Shown in pieces: positions 61,101 through 64,000 of a stretch of 64,000 bases of DNA. The stretch's first letter is position 1, and every line of letters starts with the position of its first letter. The stretch comes from Rebecca billardiae RCC1528 (lineage: Eukaryota; Haptophyta). The notes beneath the pieces were generated by a model. The model did no database searches. It was given only the letters and a program-made list of their open reading frames with translations, and was not told the origin of the DNA. The DNA is taken from contig OZ251242.1 in assembly GCA_965240325.2 (NCBI GenBank), forward strand, positions 744,001-808,000, in the 5' to 3' direction. The translations under genes and the position numbers were made by a program.

Positions 61101-62924
61101 ATGGAGCCCTCGCGCAAGCGCTCGCTCGCGGACGACGGCGCCGCCGCCGCGTCCCCGGTCTTCGAGGTGCCGTGCGCGCTATGCGGCGATCGTATTGGCA
61201 GCCAGCCTTGGGCGCAGCTCGCGTGCGGCGACGAGCACGTCGCGCACAACGTGTGCCTCTTCCAGCGCGCGCTCGCGTCCGACCGCTGCGTCGTGCGGTG
61301 CGGCCGTCCAGGGTGCAAGCGCGTGACGAAGGCGGCGTCGGCGAGGACGCAATACGACGGCATTCACGAGCTCGGCTCTTGGCGGCATGTCGATGTGGCG
61401 ACGTGCACCGGCTGCGCCGCGCCGGATGGGTCGATCGTCATGCAGCGCGAGCCGCCTCCCAGCAACACTGCGGCAACGCCGACGATGACAGCTGGGCTCA
61501 CGCTGTGCGACCTGCCGACGGACGTGGTCTCGCGCATCCTCGGCTGGCTCGAGTGCGCGCATGATCTGGCGAGTGCCAACGCCACGTCGCGCCTCTTCCG
61601 CGGCGCGCCCGGCGAACGCTCGCCGGTGGAGCACGCGCTGCGCGAGCGCGCGCGGCGGCGCGGGCATGAGGGCACGCTGCCAGCGGTTCTCTCCGCGGGC
61701 GCGTGCTCGTGGAGGGCGGAGCTGTTCGCGCGCGAGCGTGTGCTGGAGCACGCGGATGCGCATGCGTGCGTGGCCGTATGCGGCATCGATGTGCAGTGTG
61801 CGTTTAGCGCGTTCGTGGATGCATCGGGCGGGCTGCACACGTGCGGTGAGGAGTCTGGTGAGACGGGGCTGCGCGCGCCCGCTGCACTGGGCCATCCGGA
61901 GCTGCGCGGCTCGGCGGTCCTCGTGCCGACGCGCGTGGCATCGCTCACGGCGGTGTGCATGCGTGCGGTGGCTGCTGGCTATCGACACCTGCTCGCGCTG
62001 AGCGACGGTGGTGCCGTGTACTCCTGTGGGAACAATTATTTCGGCCAGCTGGGCCTGGGCGACAAGGAGACGCGCCGTGTCTTCACCGCGCTGGGCATGA
62101 GCAGCATGGGGCTCGTCGTGGGCATCGCCGCTGGTGCATACCACAGCCTCGCGCTCACCGCAGCGGGCGGAGTGTACAGCTGGGGATGGAACGAGGACAG
62201 CCAGCACGGTCACGGCGACACTGAGCACCGGCTGGAGCCTGTGCGCATCGAGGCGCTGGACGGTGTGCGAGTGGGCGGCATGTCCGCTGGTTACGGGCAC
62301 ACGCTGCTGCTGTCGATGGGCGGTGCTGTGTACTCGTGCGGGTGGGGCGTTCCAGGCTGCCTCGGGCATGGCGACCTGCGCACTCTGCGCACGCCGCAGC
62401 GCATCGAGGCGCTCGAGGGCGTGCGCGCCGTGCACGTGAGCGCGGGCGAGAATCACAGCCTGGTGGTGGATGCCACAGGCGGAGTGCACTCGTTCGGGTG
62501 GGGGGATTCTGGTCGCCTTGGCCATGGTGACGAGTCCGCCACACTCGTGCCCAGGCGCATCGAGGCGCTGCAGGGCGTGCGCATCGTGCGCGCCTGCGCA
62601 GGCTGTGATTGCAGCGCGGTGATGGGCGCGGACGGCAGCGTGTACACGTTTGGCTACAACGAGCGCGGCCAGCTTGGCATCGGCTTAGCTGGTGCAGATC
62701 AGCTGCTTCCGGTGCGCGTGCACGCCCCAGCGCACGGCCAGCTGGTGGACTGCTTTCTCGAGGACGGCCAGGCGCTTTGGATCACGTCGGGTTGCGTTGC
62801 GCTCTCGTGTGGCAGGCAGTCTGCAGCGCTCGGCCACGGTGTGAGCTTTGACGACGGGATGGACGACCTCGTCTGTCCTGCGCGGATTGCGCAGCTGCCA
62901 CCCCTGCGGCGCCGGGGTGCGTAG
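61101..62924 (+). CDS. RING-like / F-box / RCC1-repeat protein, copy 2
   Basis: 607 residues, single exon, same domain order as copy 1: Cys/His zinc module, F-box, RCC1 propeller. The N-terminus differs (SLADDGAAAASPVF instead of ARSAAASPVF) and a few propeller loops differ (VYSCGNNYFGQLGLGD, SWGWNEDSQHGHGD, YSCGWGVPGCLGHGD). The zinc ligands and the F-box are conserved. The changes concentrate in propeller loops, which would be the substrate-facing surface, so divergence of target binding is possible. The start follows GCGAGCTCCGGACGAC, the same leader as copy 3. Confidence 0.85.
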   Translation: MEPSRKRSLADDGAAAASPVFEVPCALCGDRIGSQPWAQLACGDEHVAHNVCLFQRALASDRCVVRCGRPGCKRVTKAASARTQYDGIHELGSWRHVDVATCTGCAAPDGSIVMQREPPPSNTAATPTMTAGLTLCDLPTDVVSRILGWLECAHDLASANATSRLFRGAPGERSPVEHALRERARRRGHEGTLPAVLSAGACSWRAELFARERVLEHADAHACVAVCGIDVQCAFSAFVDASGGLHTCGEESGETGLRAPAALGHPELRGSAVLVPTRVASLTAVCMRAVAAGYRHLLALSDGGAVYSCGNNYFGQLGLGDKETRRVFTALGMSSMGLVVGIAAGAYHSLALTAAGGVYSWGWNEDSQHGHGDTEHRLEPVRIEALDGVRVGGMSAGYGHTLLLSMGGAVYSCGWGVPGCLGHGDLRTLRTPQRIEALEGVRAVHVSAGENHSLVVDATGGVHSFGWGDSGRLGHGDESATLVPRRIEALQGVRIVRACAGCDCSAVMGADGSVYTFGYNERGQLGIGLAGADQLLPVRVHAPAHGQLVDCFLEDGQALWITSGCVALSCGRQSAALGHGVSFDDGMDDLVCPARIAQLPPLRRRGA

Positions 62925-63222
62925 CACTCGGTGCGCGGTGGCGCGACGGGGCCAAGTCGCAACCGGCCGGCGCGTGCTCGCGGCAGCCGCCGATGGAGAC
63001 GCAGGCGGCGTGTGACGCACGCGAGATGTGTAGTGATGTCTCTGAGCAAACGCGGGTGCTCCGTGCTCCGGCTGCCCGAGTGTCAGGCAACAGCACATAA
63101 CAATGATGCACGCCTTACTACCCTATCAATACTACTACGATACAATCGTAGTCGACGAAATCCGCCGCGCAACGGTCATCGTGAGCACAACGAGGGACGC
63201 GCGCAGGCGAGCTCCGGACGAC
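62925..63222. promoter_or_regulatory. Spacer and promoter of copy 3 (empty site)
   Basis: A 298-bp spacer that matches the 904-bp spacer between copies 1 and 2 once the 607-bp element and its TA are removed (295 bp). It holds the copy 2 3' flank and the copy 3 promoter; GATACAATCGTAGTCGACGA upstream of both copies 2 and 3 is conserved. Confidence 0.7.
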
Positions 63223-64000
63223 ATGGAGCCCTCGCGCAAGCGCCCAGCGCTCGCGGACGACGGCGCCGCCGCCGCGTCCCCGGTCTTCGAGGTGCCGTGC
63301 GCGCTATGCGGCGATCGTATTGGCAGCCAGCCTTGGGCGCAGCTCGCGTGCGGCGACGAGCACGTCGCGCACAACGTGTGCCTCTTCCAGCGCGCGCTCG
63401 CGTCCGAGCGCTGCGTCGTGCGGTGCGGCCGGCCGGGGTGCAAGCGCGTGACGAAGGCGGCGTCGGCGAGGACGCAATACGACGGCATTCACGAGCTCGG
63501 CTCTTGGCGGCATATCGACGTGGCGACGTGCACCGGTTGCGCCGCGCTGGATGGGTCGACCGCCATGCAGCGCGAGCCGCCTCCCAGCGACACTGCGGCA
63601 ACGCCGACGATGACAGCTGGACTCACGCTGTGCGACCTGCCGACGGACGTGGTCTCGCGCATCCTCGGCTGGCTCGAGTGCGTGCATGATCTGGCGAGTG
63701 CTAACGCCACGTCGCGCCTCTTCCGCGGCGCGCCCGGCGAACGCTCGCCGGTGGAGCACGCGCTGCGCGAGCGCGCGCGGCGGCGCGGGCACGAGGGCGC
63801 GCTGCCGGCGGCTCTCCCCACTGGCGCGTGCTCGTGGAGGGCGGAGCTGTTCGCGCGCGAGCGTGTGCTGGAGCACGCGGATGCGTATGCGTGCGTGGCC
63901 GTATGCGGCAGCCAAGTCAATGTGCATTGTGCGCTCAGCGCGTTCGTGGATGCATCGGGCGGGCTGCACACGTGCGGTGAGGAGTCTGGTGAGGCGGGGC
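63223..64000 (+). CDS. RING-like / F-box / RCC1-repeat protein, copy 3 (partial)
   Basis: About 259 codons from the start to the window end, no stop. The N-terminus (PALADDGAAAASPVF) is closest to copy 2; the zinc module, F-box and first propeller strand (GGLHTCGEESGE) are present. One substitution replaces Pro-Asp by Leu-Asp after CTGCAA. The frame is intact as far as it can be read. Confidence 0.82.
   Translation, partial: MEPSRKRPALADDGAAAASPVFEVPCALCGDRIGSQPWAQLACGDEHVAHNVCLFQRALASERCVVRCGRPGCKRVTKAASARTQYDGIHELGSWRHIDVATCTGCAALDGSTAMQREPPPSDTAATPTMTAGLTLCDLPTDVVSRILGWLECVHDLASANATSRLFRGAPGERSPVEHALRERARRRGHEGALPAALPTGACSWRAELFARERVLEHADAYACVAVCGSQVNVHCALSAFVDASGGLHTCGEESGEAG

Overview
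This is nuclear DNA from a eukaryote, most likely a microalga with a secondary (complex) plastid; a haptophyte, perhaps a pavlovophyte, is my best guess. The reasons are very high GC coding sequence, short GC-rich spliceosomal introns, and eukaryote-only genes (TFIIE-beta, Sec20, translin, RWP-RK, a UBX cofactor, mitochondrial PDH E1-beta). Several plastid-type proteins begin with an ER-signal-like segment (fibrillin, TPR protein, M48 protease), as secondary plastids require. The genus assignment is inference.

Layout: 1-8 kb holds an ammonium transporter head to head with a very large glutamine-amidotransferase/SIS protein. 8-18 kb holds a 1.1-kb inverted-repeat element, a secretory methyltransferase, a (TA)n block, a RING protein, a TPR protein, an RMI1/TDRD3-like OB-fold protein and an unknown protein. 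18-21 kb is a 2-kb terminal-inverted-repeat element in TA-rich DNA. 21-26.5 kb holds a sulfotransferase-like gene, a GT92-like glycosyltransferase and a four-exon pyruvate dehydrogenase E1-beta. 26.9-30 kb is a compound tandem repeat. 30.6-45.2 kb holds fibrillin, TFIIE-beta, a UBA-PUB-UBX protein, Sec20, a Sel1-MYND protein, a TauD-type dioxygenase, a SEC14 protein and an unknown anchored protein. 45-48 kb is mostly non-coding and contains a 32-bp-arm hairpin and a low-GC island. 48-56 kb holds an RWP-RK factor, an M48 protease, a rhamnosyltransferase-like enzyme and a double-translin protein. 58-64 kb is a tandem array of three RING-like/F-box/RCC1 paralogues, the last cut by the window end.

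Gene organisation: most genes sit in divergent, head-to-head pairs with short shared promoters. All ten introns I could place have GTG donors, mostly GTGCG. Functional links are modest: ammonium uptake next to a glutamine-dependent enzyme, and several secretory-pathway enzymes (sulfotransferase-like, GT92, rhamnosyltransferase-like, methyltransferase) that could build surface polysaccharide.

The most striking non-coding content is a set of inverted-repeat mobile elements. Three elements of about 1.1 kb have ~400-bp arms, CAAGGG ends and exact 7-bp target duplications, and all sit inside divergent promoters. A 607-bp element with a TA duplication lies between two RCC1 copies, and the neighbouring spacer preserves its empty site. 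A TAAT-flanked element, a 2-kb element and a fourth long foldback are also present. I recognise no transposase in any of them.
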